A stretch of 64,000 nt of DNA from Rhizobiaceae bacterium (GTDB taxonomy: Bacteria; Pseudomonadota; Alphaproteobacteria; Rhizobiales; Rhizobiaceae), in contig JAIXTO010000113.1 of NCBI GenBank assembly GCA_027483885.1, positions 1 to 64,000 on the forward strand. Reading direction: 5' to 3'. Shown piece after piece: positions 53,483 to 62,745 of this stretch; position 1 is the first letter of the stretch; each line of letters begins with the position of its first letter. The position numbers and the translations under genes were made by a program. The notes under the pieces were generated by a model. That model worked only from the letters and a program-made list of their open reading frames with translations, did no database searches and was not told the DNA's origin.

Positions 53483-54967
53483 TCAAAGATAGGGTGAGCC
53501 AAGCCAGAGAATACGGTCGAACAGCCGTGCCAGAAAAGGCCGCGCCCGCCAGTCTTCCATCGTCACCGGTTCGGCTTTCGTCAGCATCCGTTCGATCCGT
53601 TCTTCCAGACGGGCTGCCAGCTCGATATCGAAAATTTCCATATCGACCTCGAAATTGAGGCGCAACGAGCGTGGGTCCATGTTGGACGACCCAACATAAG
53701 CCCAACGGCCATCCACGACCATCAACTTGGAGTGGTTGAACGGGCCGCTGGCGCGCCAGAGCCGGCAATCGCCCTTGAGGATCTGGTCGAATTGCGCCGT
53801 CATCGCCCGGTCGACCAACGTCAGATTGTTGGAAGCGGGTACAACGATATCGACCGCCACGCCGCGCCGGGCAGCCGTGGCAAGCGAGGCAATCAGCTCG
53901 CGGTCGGGCAGGAAATAGGGCGAGACCATGCGGATCGACGAGCGGGCGACGGAAAAGGCCCCCATCAGCATCTTGTGGTTCGTCTCGACGCTACGGTCCG
54001 GGCCGGAGGCGACGGTGCGCACATAAACGGCGCTTCCCGGCTCGCTCACGGGCGGCTCTATCTGCCATGCGGGGCCAGACAGCGTTTCGCCATTGGCAAA
54101 ACGCCAGTCTTCCGCGGCAACCGACAAAAGATCGGCAACGATCGGGCCGGTCATGCGGAAATGCGTATCCATGGCATGGTCGTCTCCGGCGATTTCCTGC
54201 GAGAAGGCCTCGCGAATATTGATGCCGCCGGTAAAGGCGATAGCACCATCCACCACCATGATCTTGCGGTGGGTGCGCAGGTTCGCATAGGGCAGCCGCA
54301 GGCCGACAATAACATTGCCGTTGAACACATCGACCGTCACGCCGCCATCGCGCAGCATGCCGAGCACGCTCGGCATCGAATAACGGGCGCCGACGGCATC
54401 CACCAGAACCCGCACGCTGACGCCGCGTTTTGCCGCATCGGTGAGCGCTTGCGCAAAACGGCGGCCGATGCGGTCACGGTCGAAGATATAGGTTTCCAGA
54501 ATGACGCTGCGGCAGGCACTTTCGATGGCCTTCAGCATGGCGCCATAGGCCGCGTCGCCGCCCTCCAGCACCTCGACGCTGTTGCCGGTGGTGAGAAAAT
54601 AACGCGTTACCCGGTCGCCGAGCGTCTTCATCGCCAGAAACCGCCGGCCGAACTGCGCGGCCACCATGGTATCGGTTGCGTCATAGGATTCGAGGTGATC
54701 GAGAAAGGCGTCTCCCAGCTTGGAGCGCTGGTTGCCGATGGCGCTGCGACGAATGCGGTTGATGCCGGCAATGAGATAAAGCAACGCACCGATGATCGGC
54801 GACAGGAGGATAACGCCGACCCAGCCGATGGCCGAGCGCACCTCTTCCTTGGTCATGGCCGCATGAATGGCAGCCGTCGCCCCCATCACGACCGACAGGG
54901 TAAAAACGATGTGCGGCCAATAGGGCGATAGAAGATCAAGCATGCGCCCAGATATAGGCGTCTCCAT
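53483..54967 (-). CDS. cls: Cardiolipin synthase / phospholipase D-family protein
   Basis: A 494-residue membrane protein with two N-terminal hydrophobic segments (PHIVFTLSVVMGATAAIHA and AIGWVGVILLSPIIGALLYLIAG). Two PLD catalytic motifs follow: HRKIMVVDGAIAFTGG and HSKLMVVDGRWAYVGSSN (HxKx4D). This is the layout of bacterial cardiolipin synthases, which join two phosphatidylglycerols. The hydrophobic start with LSPIIGALLYLIAGINRIRR is typical of Cls. Two candidate ATGs exist, eight codons apart; I took the upstream one, and a longer open frame above it was rejected. Confidence 0.9.
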   Translation of the reverse strand: METPISGRMLDLLSPYWPHIVFTLSVVMGATAAIHAAMTKEEVRSAIGWVGVILLSPIIGALLYLIAGINRIRRSAIGNQRSKLGDAFLDHLESYDATDTMVAAQFGRRFLAMKTLGDRVTRYFLTTGNSVEVLEGGDAAYGAMLKAIESACRSVILETYIFDRDRIGRRFAQALTDAAKRGVSVRVLVDAVGARYSMPSVLGMLRDGGVTVDVFNGNVIVGLRLPYANLRTHRKIMVVDGAIAFTGGINIREAFSQEIAGDDHAMDTHFRMTGPIVADLLSVAAEDWRFANGETLSGPAWQIEPPVSEPGSAVYVRTVASGPDRSVETNHKMLMGAFSVARSSIRMVSPYFLPDRELIASLATAARRGVAVDIVVPASNNLTLVDRAMTAQFDQILKGDCRLWRASGPFNHSKLMVVDGRWAYVGSSNMDPRSLRLNFEVDMEIFDIELAARLEERIERMLTKAEPVTMEDWRARPFLARLFDRILWLGSPYL

Positions 54968-55223
54968 CGCGGGTGCAATCCACCCGCGATGACCGTTTTC
55001 AGGAAGGGGCATTGGGTCGTGAACGCCGCCTTGCCTGATCAAACAACTTTCGCCGATAGCGCGCCTATCCGCCAAACGGGCCGGCGAAAAATCTTGGGCG
55101 TCGCCAGCGCCGGTGCCATCGACACAGTCTTTCAGGCGATGGCGACAGCCAAAACGACAGAACCCGGAGACATTGTTTGATGCCTTCGTTCAAAGCTACG
55201 GCGCTCGAATGCCGGAAAATCTT

Positions 55224-56657
55224 TTAGCGACGGCCGCCCATCGCCGCGACCGGCGGCTCGGCTTCCGGCGGGATGGGGCTGCGATAGGCTTGGCCCTTCA
55301 GCCGGCGCTTTAGATCGGCCTTGGCCGCATCGCGCAACTGTTCGGACTGGAGCGCGGCAAGGCCCGTTGCGGCCATCACCTTGGCTGTGGTCACCATGGC
55401 CTTGTGGGCAAGCGGGCTCTTGCCCTGCGCCACCACCTGCCAGGTGTGCAACTGCGTGCCGATGGCAAGTGAGGGGCCATAGGCCTGCACAGTCGGCACC
55501 ACCCAACTGACATCGGCGACATCGGTAGAGCCGCCCATCTGGCGCACCTCGTTGTGGCGGGGCAGGATAAAATCGGCGAGCGGCACGTCGCGCTCGTCCA
55601 GACGCTCCTGCGCCCAGCTTGAGGAAATATCCTCCGGTGTCAGCGTCGCGCGGATTTTTTCGGCAAAAGCGTGGTCCTCGTCATCGAAATCCGGCGCGCC
55701 AACACTGTCCCACACATCCTGCATGGCATCCATCAGCGGCGTGTTGACGATGAGGTTCGAGACGCCGGACAGGATGGCGCTTTCCACCTTCGTCTCGGTC
55801 ATGAGGGCTGCACCCTCAGCCACTTTCTTCACCCGCTCGATCAACGAGAACAGGCCGGCCAGTTCCGGCGCGCGCACCACGTAACGCACCTTGGCATGGG
55901 CCTGCACAACGTTCGGCGAAATGCCGCCGGCATCAAGGAGTGCGTAGTGGATACGGCAATCCTGCTGCATGTGTTCGCGCAGGTAATTGACACCGACGCT
56001 CATCAGTTCCACCGCATCGAGCGCACTGCGGCCAAGTTCGGGGCTTGCCGCGGCATGCGAGGCGCGACCGGTGAAGGTGAAATCGATGCGGCAATTGGCA
56101 AGAGAGGTTTCCCGCTGGACGCCGGCAAAATTGCTCGGGTGCCAGCAGATGGCGATATCGACATCCGAAAACGCCCCGGCGCGCACCATGAACGCCTTGG
56201 CGGCACCACCTTCTTCGGCCGGGCAACCGTAATAGCGCACGCGGCCGGGTGTACCGGTTGCTTCCAGCCAATCCTTCAGCGCCGTTGCCGCCAGAAGCGA
56301 GGCGGAGCCTAAAAGATTATGGCCGCAGCCATGGCCGTTGGCGCCGGCGGTCAGCGGATCGTGATGGGTGACGCCCGCCTTCTGGCTGAGGCCCGCCAGC
56401 GCATCGAATTCGCCGAGGAAGGCAATCACCGGGCCGCCTTCACCCGCCTCGCCGATCAACGCCGTTGGAATATCGGCGACGTTTTCGGTGATGGCAAAAC
56501 CCTGCGCCTCCAGCATTTCCCGGTGGGCGGCGGCAGACTGCACCTCCATGTAGCAGGTTTCCGGCGTTGCCCAGACCCGGTCGCTCAGCTCCGTGAACAC
56601 CTCCCTTTTCCTGTCGATGGCCTCGAAGATCTGGGGGAGATTGCTGTTCATGGACAT
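55224..56657 (-). CDS. M20-family amidohydrolase, AbgB-like
   Basis: A 477-residue M20 metallopeptidase-family protein like subunit B of p-aminobenzoyl-glutamate hydrolase. Metal-binding segments GHGCGHNLLG (Cys/His) and PAEEGGAAKAF (Glu-Glu) are present, and the dimerisation domain lies in the middle (GRASHAAASPELGRSALDA). AbgB-type enzymes split folate breakdown products or other N-acyl amino acids. No AbgA or transporter is adjacent, so the substrate is open. AGGT seven bases before the first ATG supports the start; a second ATG follows two codons on. Confidence 0.88.
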   Translation of the reverse strand: MSMNSNLPQIFEAIDRKREVFTELSDRVWATPETCYMEVQSAAAHREMLEAQGFAITENVADIPTALIGEAGEGGPVIAFLGEFDALAGLSQKAGVTHHDPLTAGANGHGCGHNLLGSASLLAATALKDWLEATGTPGRVRYYGCPAEEGGAAKAFMVRAGAFSDVDIAICWHPSNFAGVQRETSLANCRIDFTFTGRASHAAASPELGRSALDAVELMSVGVNYLREHMQQDCRIHYALLDAGGISPNVVQAHAKVRYVVRAPELAGLFSLIERVKKVAEGAALMTETKVESAILSGVSNLIVNTPLMDAMQDVWDSVGAPDFDDEDHAFAEKIRATLTPEDISSSWAQERLDERDVPLADFILPRHNEVRQMGGSTDVADVSWVVPTVQAYGPSLAIGTQLHTWQVVAQGKSPLAHKAMVTTAKVMAATGLAALQSEQLRDAAKADLKRRLKGQAYRSPIPPEAEPPVAAMGGRR

Positions 56658-56734
56658 AAGATTACCTGCCTGCGACGATCATGATGTGAAAACCTAACCC
56701 AGTACCGACAGAATGCAAACCTTTCCGACAGGCT

Positions 56735-57796
56735 TCAACCGCGCCAGATTTGCGCCTCAAGGGCCGATTCCAGTCGTTTCCACTCGCCGTCCTGTGGCAG
56801 GCCGATCCGCAGGCAATCCGGCCGTTCGGCAAAGGCACGAACGAGGATGCCGCACCGACCGAGATGCGCAAAGATGGCCGGCGCTTCGGGGTGCCTGAGA
56901 TAGCGAAACAGCGTCGTGCCACCGCAAACGGGAAGGCCAGCCACCGCCAGAAGCGCATCGAGGCGCGCAGCCTCCTCGCGCAACCGTTGCCGCATGGCCT
57001 GTTGCCAGTCTCTGTCAGCGAGCGCCTGAAGCCCGATGCACAAGGTTGGCCCCGGAATGGCCCAGGGACCGAGACGGGCCGAAAGCTTCTGCGCTATGGT
57101 AACCGGGGCGACGGCAAAGCCCAACCGCACGCCGGCCAGACCATAAAATTTGCCGAAGGAGCGCAGAACAACCAGCCCCTCATGCACGGCACCGGCCACG
57201 CTTTCATCCGGTTCGATGACCTCCATGAAGGCCTCGTCCACCACCAGAAGTCCGCCCTTTGCCTTCATATGACGGGCAAGGGCTAGAAGATCGGCCGCGC
57301 CAAGCAGCCGCCCGTCCGGATTGTTGGGATTGACCACGACGGCCAGATCCGCGTCAAAAAGATCATCGAACGCCGGCACCTCGGCGGTGTCAAAACCGGA
57401 AAGCTTCGCCATCCGCGCATGTTCGCCATAGGTGGGCGACAGGATTGCCGCCCGTCTTCCAGCAACGGACAGGGCGCCGAATACGGCCTCGATGATCAAC
57501 GGCAAGAGGATATGCGTGCCGGGTGCGGCGGCCAGATGATCCGGCGAGGGCGCACCATAGGTTTCCGCGGCAAGACGCTTCAGACGCGCCAGATCGTCCG
57601 GTTCCGGCAGGCGGGAGAAAGCGGTGGCGGGGATGGGCGAATAGGCATAAGGGTGCGGGTTGATGCCGGTGGAGAGATCGATCCACGGTTTTGGCGCTTG
57701 CGGAAACATGAGAGCCGCGCGCGCCAGATTGCCGCCGTGATCGATCGCCTGCCGCGCTTCGTCCCGCCCCTGTTGTCGATCTCGTCTGTCATTCAT
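56735..57796 (-). CDS. cobC: Threonine-phosphate decarboxylase (cobalamin synthesis)
   Basis: A 353-residue PLP enzyme of the aminotransferase fold that makes (R)-1-amino-2-propanol phosphate, the linker of the cobalamin nucleotide loop. WIDLSTGINPHPY starts the substrate region; NPNNPDG is at 156-162, DEAF at 187-190 and the PLP Lys is Lys216 in SFGKFYGLAGVRLGF. The start ATG shares the tetranucleotide CATG with the divergent cobD, so its ribosome site (GGCGAGAGA) lies inside cobD coding sequence. The product is joined to cobyric acid by CobD. Confidence 0.93.
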   Translation of the reverse strand: MNDRRDRQQGRDEARQAIDHGGNLARAALMFPQAPKPWIDLSTGINPHPYAYSPIPATAFSRLPEPDDLARLKRLAAETYGAPSPDHLAAAPGTHILLPLIIEAVFGALSVAGRRAAILSPTYGEHARMAKLSGFDTAEVPAFDDLFDADLAVVVNPNNPDGRLLGAADLLALARHMKAKGGLLVVDEAFMEVIEPDESVAGAVHEGLVVLRSFGKFYGLAGVRLGFAVAPVTIAQKLSARLGPWAIPGPTLCIGLQALADRDWQQAMRQRLREEAARLDALLAVAGLPVCGGTTLFRYLRHPEAPAIFAHLGRCGILVRAFAERPDCLRIGLPQDGEWKRLESALEAQIWRG

Positions 57797-58766
57797 GGCT
57801 TTTTCTCTCGCCTTCCTCGCTTTGCTTATTGAACGGCTTGTCGGTTATCCGCAATGGCTGGTGGATCGCATCGGCCATCCCGTCATCTGGATCGGCGCGC
57901 TGATCAGCCGGCTAGAAAACCGGTTCAACGATCTCGACCTGCCGTTCGGACAGCGCAAGCGCAACGGCTTTTTTGCTTTTCTCATCCTGCTTTTCGCCGC
58001 TGTTCTGCCAGCGCTTCTCCTCCAAAGCGTACTGGCTTGGCTGCCGCTTGGCCTCATCATCACGGCCCTCCTCTCCTCCAGCCTGCTTGCCCAGAAAAGC
58101 CTGGAAGAGCATGTGCGGGCCGTGGCCGAAGCGCTGGAAACCGGCGGTCTCGAAAAGGGCCGCAAGGCCGTGTCTATGATTGTCGGGCGCGATCCCGATC
58201 AGTTGGACGAAGCCGCCGTCTGCCGCGCGGCAATAGAAAGCCTTGCCGAAAACTTTTCCGATGGCGTGACCGCGCCAGCCTTCTGGCTCGGCGTTGGCGG
58301 GCTGCCGGGCGCTTGCGCCTACAAGGCCACCAATACCGCCGACAGCATGATCGGCCATCTCAATGCCCGCTACAGCGCCTATGGCTGGGCGGCAGCCCGG
58401 TTCGATGATCTCATCAACCTGCCCGCCTCGCGCCTGACGGCACTCCTGTTCATCGCAGCCGCCGCTCTGGTGCCGGGCGCATCAGCGAAAGCGGCCTGGG
58501 CTGCGGTGCGGCGCGATGCGCATCACCACAAATCGCCCAATGCCGGCTGGCCAGAGGCCGCCATGGCCGGCGCGCTGGGCCTCGGGCTTGCAGGCCCGCG
58601 CGTTTATGGCGGGGTTCTAGTCGAAGATCACATCATGGGAGAGGGCGGACGGCGCGAGGGAACCAGCGCGGATATTCGCCGCGCGCTTGCCCTTTCGCGC
58701 GTGGCCGACCTGTTGCTGATCATCCTTTTCGGCCTGATCGCTGTCGCCCTTACCGTGCGAGGCTGA
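57795..58766 (+). CDS. cobD: Adenosylcobinamide-phosphate synthase (CbiB/CobD family)
   Basis: A 323-residue inner-membrane protein that attaches aminopropanol phosphate to adenosylcobyric acid. The family signature near the N-terminus is ERLVGYP, followed by [14 protein letters not shown]. Further blocks are [24 protein letters not shown]-type sequence (Asp/Glu site), [10 protein letters not shown]-like [12 protein letters not shown] and [13 protein letters not shown]. Several hydrophobic segments alternate with these. No good ribosome site is visible before the ATG, which is immediately adjacent to the divergent cobC. The 3' end overlaps the convergent cobQ by 17 bases. Confidence 0.93.
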   Translation: MAFSLAFLALLIERLVGYPQWLVDRIGHPVIWIGALISRLENRFNDLDLPFGQRKRNGFFAFLILLFAAVLPALLLQSVLAWLPLGLIITALLSSSLLAQKSLEEHVRAVAEALETGGLEKGRKAVSMIVGRDPDQLDEAAVCRAAIESLAENFSDGVTAPAFWLGVGGLPGACAYKATNTADSMIGHLNARYSAYGWAAARFDDLINLPASRLTALLFIAAAALVPGASAKAAWAAVRRDAHHHKSPNAGWPEAAMAGALGLGLAGPRVYGGVLVEDHIMGEGGRREGTSADIRRALALSRVADLLLIILFGLIAVALTVRG

Positions 58767-60222
58767 GCAAAAGGTCCAGATCGAGATGCTGTTCCAGATG
58801 CGCGGCAAGCCGGTCGAGCACGTCCTCCACGCCCTGTTCGTAATCAAGCCGCGTCGCCTCCCCGCCAAGCCGCGTCAGCCAGGATGAACGCTGGCGATCA
58901 TCGGCAAACAAGCCGTGGATATAGGTGCCGCTGACCAGCCCGTCGGCCGAGCGAGCCCCTTCCGGTCCACCGCCGATATGGGCAAAGCATCGCGTCCGGT
59001 CCGGCCCGGCCGTTTCACCGACATGCATTTCATAGCCGGCAAAGGAGTTTCCATCCGCCGTCTCGCCGGAGACCGCCACAAGATGCTTTTGTCCGGTGAG
59101 GCGGGTTTCCACGTCGAGGAGGCCGAGCCCCGGTTCCACGGTACCGGCGGGACCTTCGATACCATCGGGATCGGCCACCGTTTTGCCGAGCATCTGATAC
59201 CCGCCGCAAAGGCCGAGCACCGGTTTGCCACGGCGGCGATGCGCGGCGATATCGATATCCAGACCGGATTGCTTGAGCACCTGCAGGTCGGCGATGGTTG
59301 CCTTGGAGCCGAGAAGCAACACGAGATCGGCATCGGCTGGAAGGACCTCGCCGGGCCTGACCCGCAAAAGCTCCACCTGCGGTTCGGCATCCAGCGGATC
59401 GAGATCGTCGAAATTGGAGACATGCGGCAGGATCGGCACGGCGATGCGGATTTTGGCGCCGGCCTTCGCGGCAGGTTTGGATTGAAGCGCCAGCGCATCC
59501 TCGGCCGGAAGCCGGATGGCCTCGGCAAAATGCGGCAGGAGGCCGATGGGTGACCAGCCGGTAAAACCTTCGATCATCGTCATGCCCTCGGCAAACAGTG
59601 TCGGGTCACCGCGAAACCGGTTGACGATAAAGGCGCGGATCATCGCCGCATCCTGCGCATCAAGCACCAGTTTCGTGCCGGCAAGGCTTGCGATCACGCC
59701 GCCGCGGTCGATATCGCCGATCAGCACCACCGGCACATCGGCTGCGCGAGCAAAACCCATATTGGCAATGTCGTTGCGGCGCAGGTTCACCTCCGAAGCG
59801 CTGCCCGCCCCCTCGACCAAAACCAGATCGGCATCGGACTTCAGGCGGGAAAAACTGTCGAGCACGCGCGGCATCAGGCCGGCCTTGATCTGCTGGTATT
59901 CGGCAGCCTTGGCATTGCCTTCCACGCGGCCCTGCACCACCAGCTGGGCACCGACCTCGCTCTGCGGTTTCAGAAGCACCGGATTCATGTGGACGGAAAG
60001 CGGCGCCCGCGCCGCGCGCGCCTGCAGCGCCTGAGCCCGGCCAATTTCGCCACCATCGGCCGTCACCGCTGCATTGTTCGACATGTTCTGCGGCTTGAAC
60101 GGTAGAACGCGCAGCCCGCGCAGCGTAAAGGCGCGCGCAAGCCCCGCCACGATGAGCGACTTGCCGACATCCGAACCGGTGCCCTGGAACATCAATGCCT
60201 TGGCGGGCCGTTGCTGCGTCAT
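58750..60222 (-). CDS. cobQ: Cobyric acid synthase
   Basis: A 490-residue glutamine amidotransferase that amidates four side chains of adenosylcobyrinic acid a,c-diamide. The N-terminal dethiobiotin-synthetase-like ATPase domain has [20 protein letters not shown] and [10 protein letters not shown]. The C-terminal class I amidotransferase-like domain has Cys339 in GLCGGYQML and a His in GTYIHGLF. Its ATG overlaps the cobO stop codon by one base (TGATG), which implies coupling. Its 3' end runs into cobD on the other strand. Confidence 0.95.
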   Translation of the reverse strand: MTQQRPAKALMFQGTGSDVGKSLIVAGLARAFTLRGLRVLPFKPQNMSNNAAVTADGGEIGRAQALQARAARAPLSVHMNPVLLKPQSEVGAQLVVQGRVEGNAKAAEYQQIKAGLMPRVLDSFSRLKSDADLVLVEGAGSASEVNLRRNDIANMGFARAADVPVVLIGDIDRGGVIASLAGTKLVLDAQDAAMIRAFIVNRFRGDPTLFAEGMTMIEGFTGWSPIGLLPHFAEAIRLPAEDALALQSKPAAKAGAKIRIAVPILPHVSNFDDLDPLDAEPQVELLRVRPGEVLPADADLVLLLGSKATIADLQVLKQSGLDIDIAAHRRRGKPVLGLCGGYQMLGKTVADPDGIEGPAGTVEPGLGLLDVETRLTGQKHLVAVSGETADGNSFAGYEMHVGETAGPDRTRCFAHIGGGPEGARSADGLVSGTYIHGLFADDRQRSSWLTRLGGEATRLDYEQGVEDVLDRLAAHLEQHLDLDLLLSLAR

Positions 60223-60836
60223 CAGAACTCGATCCCGGCCTGCGCCTTCACGCCGGCCTTGAAGTGATGTTTCACCAGCGTCATCTCGGTCACCATGTCG
60301 GCGGCCTCGATCAGCGCCGGCTTGGCGTTGCGGCCGGTGACGATGACATGAAGGTCCGGACGGCGGGCGCTCAGATCCGCAATCACCCGCTCGAGATCGA
60401 GGTAATCGTAGCGCAGTGCAATGTTCAACTCGTCGAGGATCAAGAGGCCGACGTCAGGCTCGGCCATCATCTCCAGCGCCTTGTCCCAGGCCCGTTCGGC
60501 AGCGGCCACGTCGCGTTTCAGGTCCTGCGTATCCCAGGTAAATCCCTCACCCATCGTGTGCCAGATCATCCGGTCGCCAAACGCCTGCAGCGCCACGCGC
60601 TCACCCGTATCCCAGGCGCCCTTGATGAACTGCACCACGGCGACCTTGCGGCCATGGCCGAGCATGCGCAGCGCAAGCCCGAAGGCTGCCGTCGACTTGC
60701 CCTTGCCGGGGCCGGTATTGACGATCAGCAGACCCTTTTCGAGGGTCTTTTCCGCCACTTCCGCATCCTGCACCGCCTTGCGGTTTTCCATCTTGCGGCG
60801 GTGGCGTTCGGCCTCGCGTTCGTCGATTTCCTTCAT
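60222..60836 (-). CDS. cobO: Cob(I)yrinic acid a,c-diamide adenosyltransferase
   Basis: A 204-residue CobA/BtuR-type enzyme that adds the upper 5'-deoxyadenosyl ligand to cobalt. The P-loop is [14 protein letters not shown] (42-49), and the [10 protein letters not shown] and [14 protein letters not shown] segments are typical. The start at [15 protein letters not shown] is supported by AGGAGAG five bases upstream. A six-codon extension was rejected. It is the first gene of a cobO-cobQ leftward unit and lies on the far side of the cobalamin riboswitch, which points the other way. The leftward promoter must lie in the 115 bases before the riboswitch. Confidence 0.95.
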   Translation of the reverse strand: MKEIDEREAERHRRKMENRKAVQDAEVAEKTLEKGLLIVNTGPGKGKSTAAFGLALRMLGHGRKVAVVQFIKGAWDTGERVALQAFGDRMIWHTMGEGFTWDTQDLKRDVAAAERAWDKALEMMAEPDVGLLILDELNIALRYDYLDLERVIADLSARRPDLHVIVTGRNAKPALIEAADMVTEMTLVKHHFKAGVKAQAGIEF

Positions 60837-60950
60837 CGGGCTCTCCTGGCGCATCGTCGGGAGGCGGGACTATAGTCGAACCTTTTCCCGCGGCAATGCC
60901 TTCAGCCCCGGCATTGACACACAAGCGGCTAAGCGCATAGTGACAGGGAC

Positions 60951-61128
60951 AACGGTCTTTTCCCGGCAACGGGGAAAGCTAAGAGGGAACGTGGTGCGGT
61001 TTTTCAAAAACCTAAACCACGGCTGCCCCCGCAACTGTAAGCGGGTAGTCCGGCGCATCAGGCCACTGAAGGCAACTTCGGGAAGGCGGCGCACGGGCGA
61101 CGATCCGCGAGCCAGGAGACCTGCCGTT
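60951..61128 (+). promoter_or_regulatory. Cobalamin riboswitch
   Basis: Conserved blocks occur in order: gggaacgtggtg, ggctgcccccgcaactgtaa, aggccactg, gggaaggcgg and the B12-box agccaggagacctgcc. The ends aacgg and ccgtt can close stem P1. It would lower expression of the DUF1636-cobW-cobN unit when adenosylcobalamin is plentiful. Confidence 0.95.
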
Positions 61129-61264
61129 GACGACAGATGATCCAGCCGGGCGGGGTGCTCCGGAACGGATAGTTTTCGAAAGACATGGGGCGCCGATGGC
61201 GGCCTTCATGTGTGCACCCCGCTATCGTTTGACAGGCCGTTCAGGCACATCGGTAAAAGGTGGG

Positions 61265-61696
61265 GTGACAGTGGATTTATCAGCACGAAACGAGCGTCCC
61301 GAAACGGCGGACATCCCCGTCCGTGCGGTGATCGTGCATGTCTGCGAAACCTGCCGCAGCGCCACGCAAGACCCGGCTGCCCCCCGCGAAGGCGCCGTGC
61401 TTGCACAAAACCTTGCTCACCATAACGAACCCGGCATTAAGGTGGAGAGTGTTGCCTGCCTTGCCAATTGCAAGCGGGGCCTCAGCGCCAGCATCCAGAG
61501 CAGCACCGGCTGGAGCTACATTTTCGGCGATCTCACCACCGAAAGCGGCGAGGATCTTCTCATTGGCGCGCGCCTGCTTGCCGGCTCGGCCGATGGGCTG
61601 ATGCCGTGGAAGGGCCGTCCCGACAGCCTGAAACGCGGTATGATTGCCCGCATTCCGCCGTTTCCCTCCGCTCAATCCCAGAACCAGAAGCCTTGA
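61265..61696 (+). CDS. DUF1636-like protein in the cobalamin operon
   Basis: About 143 residues with a cysteine-containing core: VHVCETCRSAT, then VACLANCKRGLSASI and WSYIFGDL. This pattern is that of DUF1636, small proteins that often precede cobW, and suggests binding of metal or an Fe-S cluster. Function unproven; a link to cobalt handling is inference. The frame is open from just after the riboswitch. No ATG has a good ribosome site, so I took a GTG behind AAGGTGGG; another GTG two codons on and an ATG at 61196 are alternatives. cobW follows 11 bases later. Confidence 0.78.
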   Translation: MTVDLSARNERPETADIPVRAVIVHVCETCRSATQDPAAPREGAVLAQNLAHHNEPGIKVESVACLANCKRGLSASIQSSTGWSYIFGDLTTESGEDLLIGARLLAGSADGLMPWKGRPDSLKRGMIARIPPFPSAQSQNQKP

Positions 61697-61707
61697 AGGA
61701 CGATCCC

Positions 61708-62745
61708 ATGACCTCTTCCCTCGCCCGCATTCCCTGCACGGTTGTCACCGGTTTTCTCGGCGCCGGCAAAACCACGCTGCTTTCCCAGGCGCTGCAGAAC
61801 ATCAAGGGCAAGCGGCTTGCCATCATCGTCAACGAGTTCGGCGATGTCGGCATCGATGGCGAGATCCTGAAAAGCTGCGGCATCGAGAATTGCCCTGAGG
61901 ACAATATCATCGAGCTGGCAAACGGCTGCATCTGCTGCACGGTGGCCTATGATTTCGTGCCGGCGATCGACCGCATTCTGGCGATGGAACCGAAGGTGGA
62001 TCATATCCTCATCGAAACCTCCGGCCTTGCCCTGCCAAAGCCCCTGATCCAGGCCTTCCAGTGGCCGAGCGTCAAAAGCCGGGTCACCGTGGATGGCGTG
62101 ATCGCCGTGGTGGACGGGCTGGCGCTGGCCGAAGGCCGCGTGGCCGACGACATGGACGCGCTGGCCGCCCAGCGGGTGAACGACGATGCGCTCGACCATG
62201 ACGACCCCGTCGAAGAAGTCTTTGAAGACCAGATCGCCTGCGCCGACCTCGTTATTCTCACCAAGGCCGACCTTCTGTCGCCTGCCGATCTAGAAAAGGC
62301 CCGCGCCCATGTGAGCGCCCACCTGCCGCGCGCCGTGCGCATCGTCAATTCGGAAAAGGGCGCGGTCGATCCGGCTGTGTTTATCGGCCTTGGCCTTGCC
62401 GTCGAGGACGACATCGAGAACCGCAAAACGCATCACGACGATGAACTGGACCACGAGCACGACGATTTCGACAGCTTTGTCCTCGATATCGCAGCGATAT
62501 CCGATCCCGAAAGCCTCAGCCGGCGCATTGCCGATGTAACGGCGGCCGAAAAGGTGCTGCGCATCAAGGGTTATGTGGAAGTTGAGGGCAAGCCGATGCG
62601 GCTCCTGGTGCAGGCCGTCGGCCCGCGCGTGAACCATTATTTCGACCGCGCCTGGGGTGCCGGCGAGGATCGTCGTTCGCGCCTCGTCGTGATCGGTGAA
62701 AAGGGCATCGATGCCGCCCGCATCGGACAAATATTGGCGGCCTGA
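61708..62745 (+). CDS. cobW: CobW-type GTPase metallochaperone
   Basis: A 345-residue G3E-family GTPase thought to deliver cobalt to the CobN chelatase. The P-loop is TGFLGAGKTTL, the metal-binding CxCC motif is CICC (Cys74, 76, 77), and ETSGLALP and TKADL are the other nucleotide motifs. A histidine- and acid-rich stretch (THHDDELDHEHDDFD) near residue 250 adds metal-binding capacity. AAGGA eight bases before the ATG fixes the start; a longer open frame overlaps the previous gene. It lies downstream of the riboswitch and overlaps cobN by one base. Confidence 0.95.
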   Translation: MTSSLARIPCTVVTGFLGAGKTTLLSQALQNIKGKRLAIIVNEFGDVGIDGEILKSCGIENCPEDNIIELANGCICCTVAYDFVPAIDRILAMEPKVDHILIETSGLALPKPLIQAFQWPSVKSRVTVDGVIAVVDGLALAEGRVADDMDALAAQRVNDDALDHDDPVEEVFEDQIACADLVILTKADLLSPADLEKARAHVSAHLPRAVRIVNSEKGAVDPAVFIGLGLAVEDDIENRKTHHDDELDHEHDDFDSFVLDIAAISDPESLSRRIADVTAAEKVLRIKGYVEVEGKPMRLLVQAVGPRVNHYFDRAWGAGEDRRSRLVVIGEKGIDAARIGQILAA

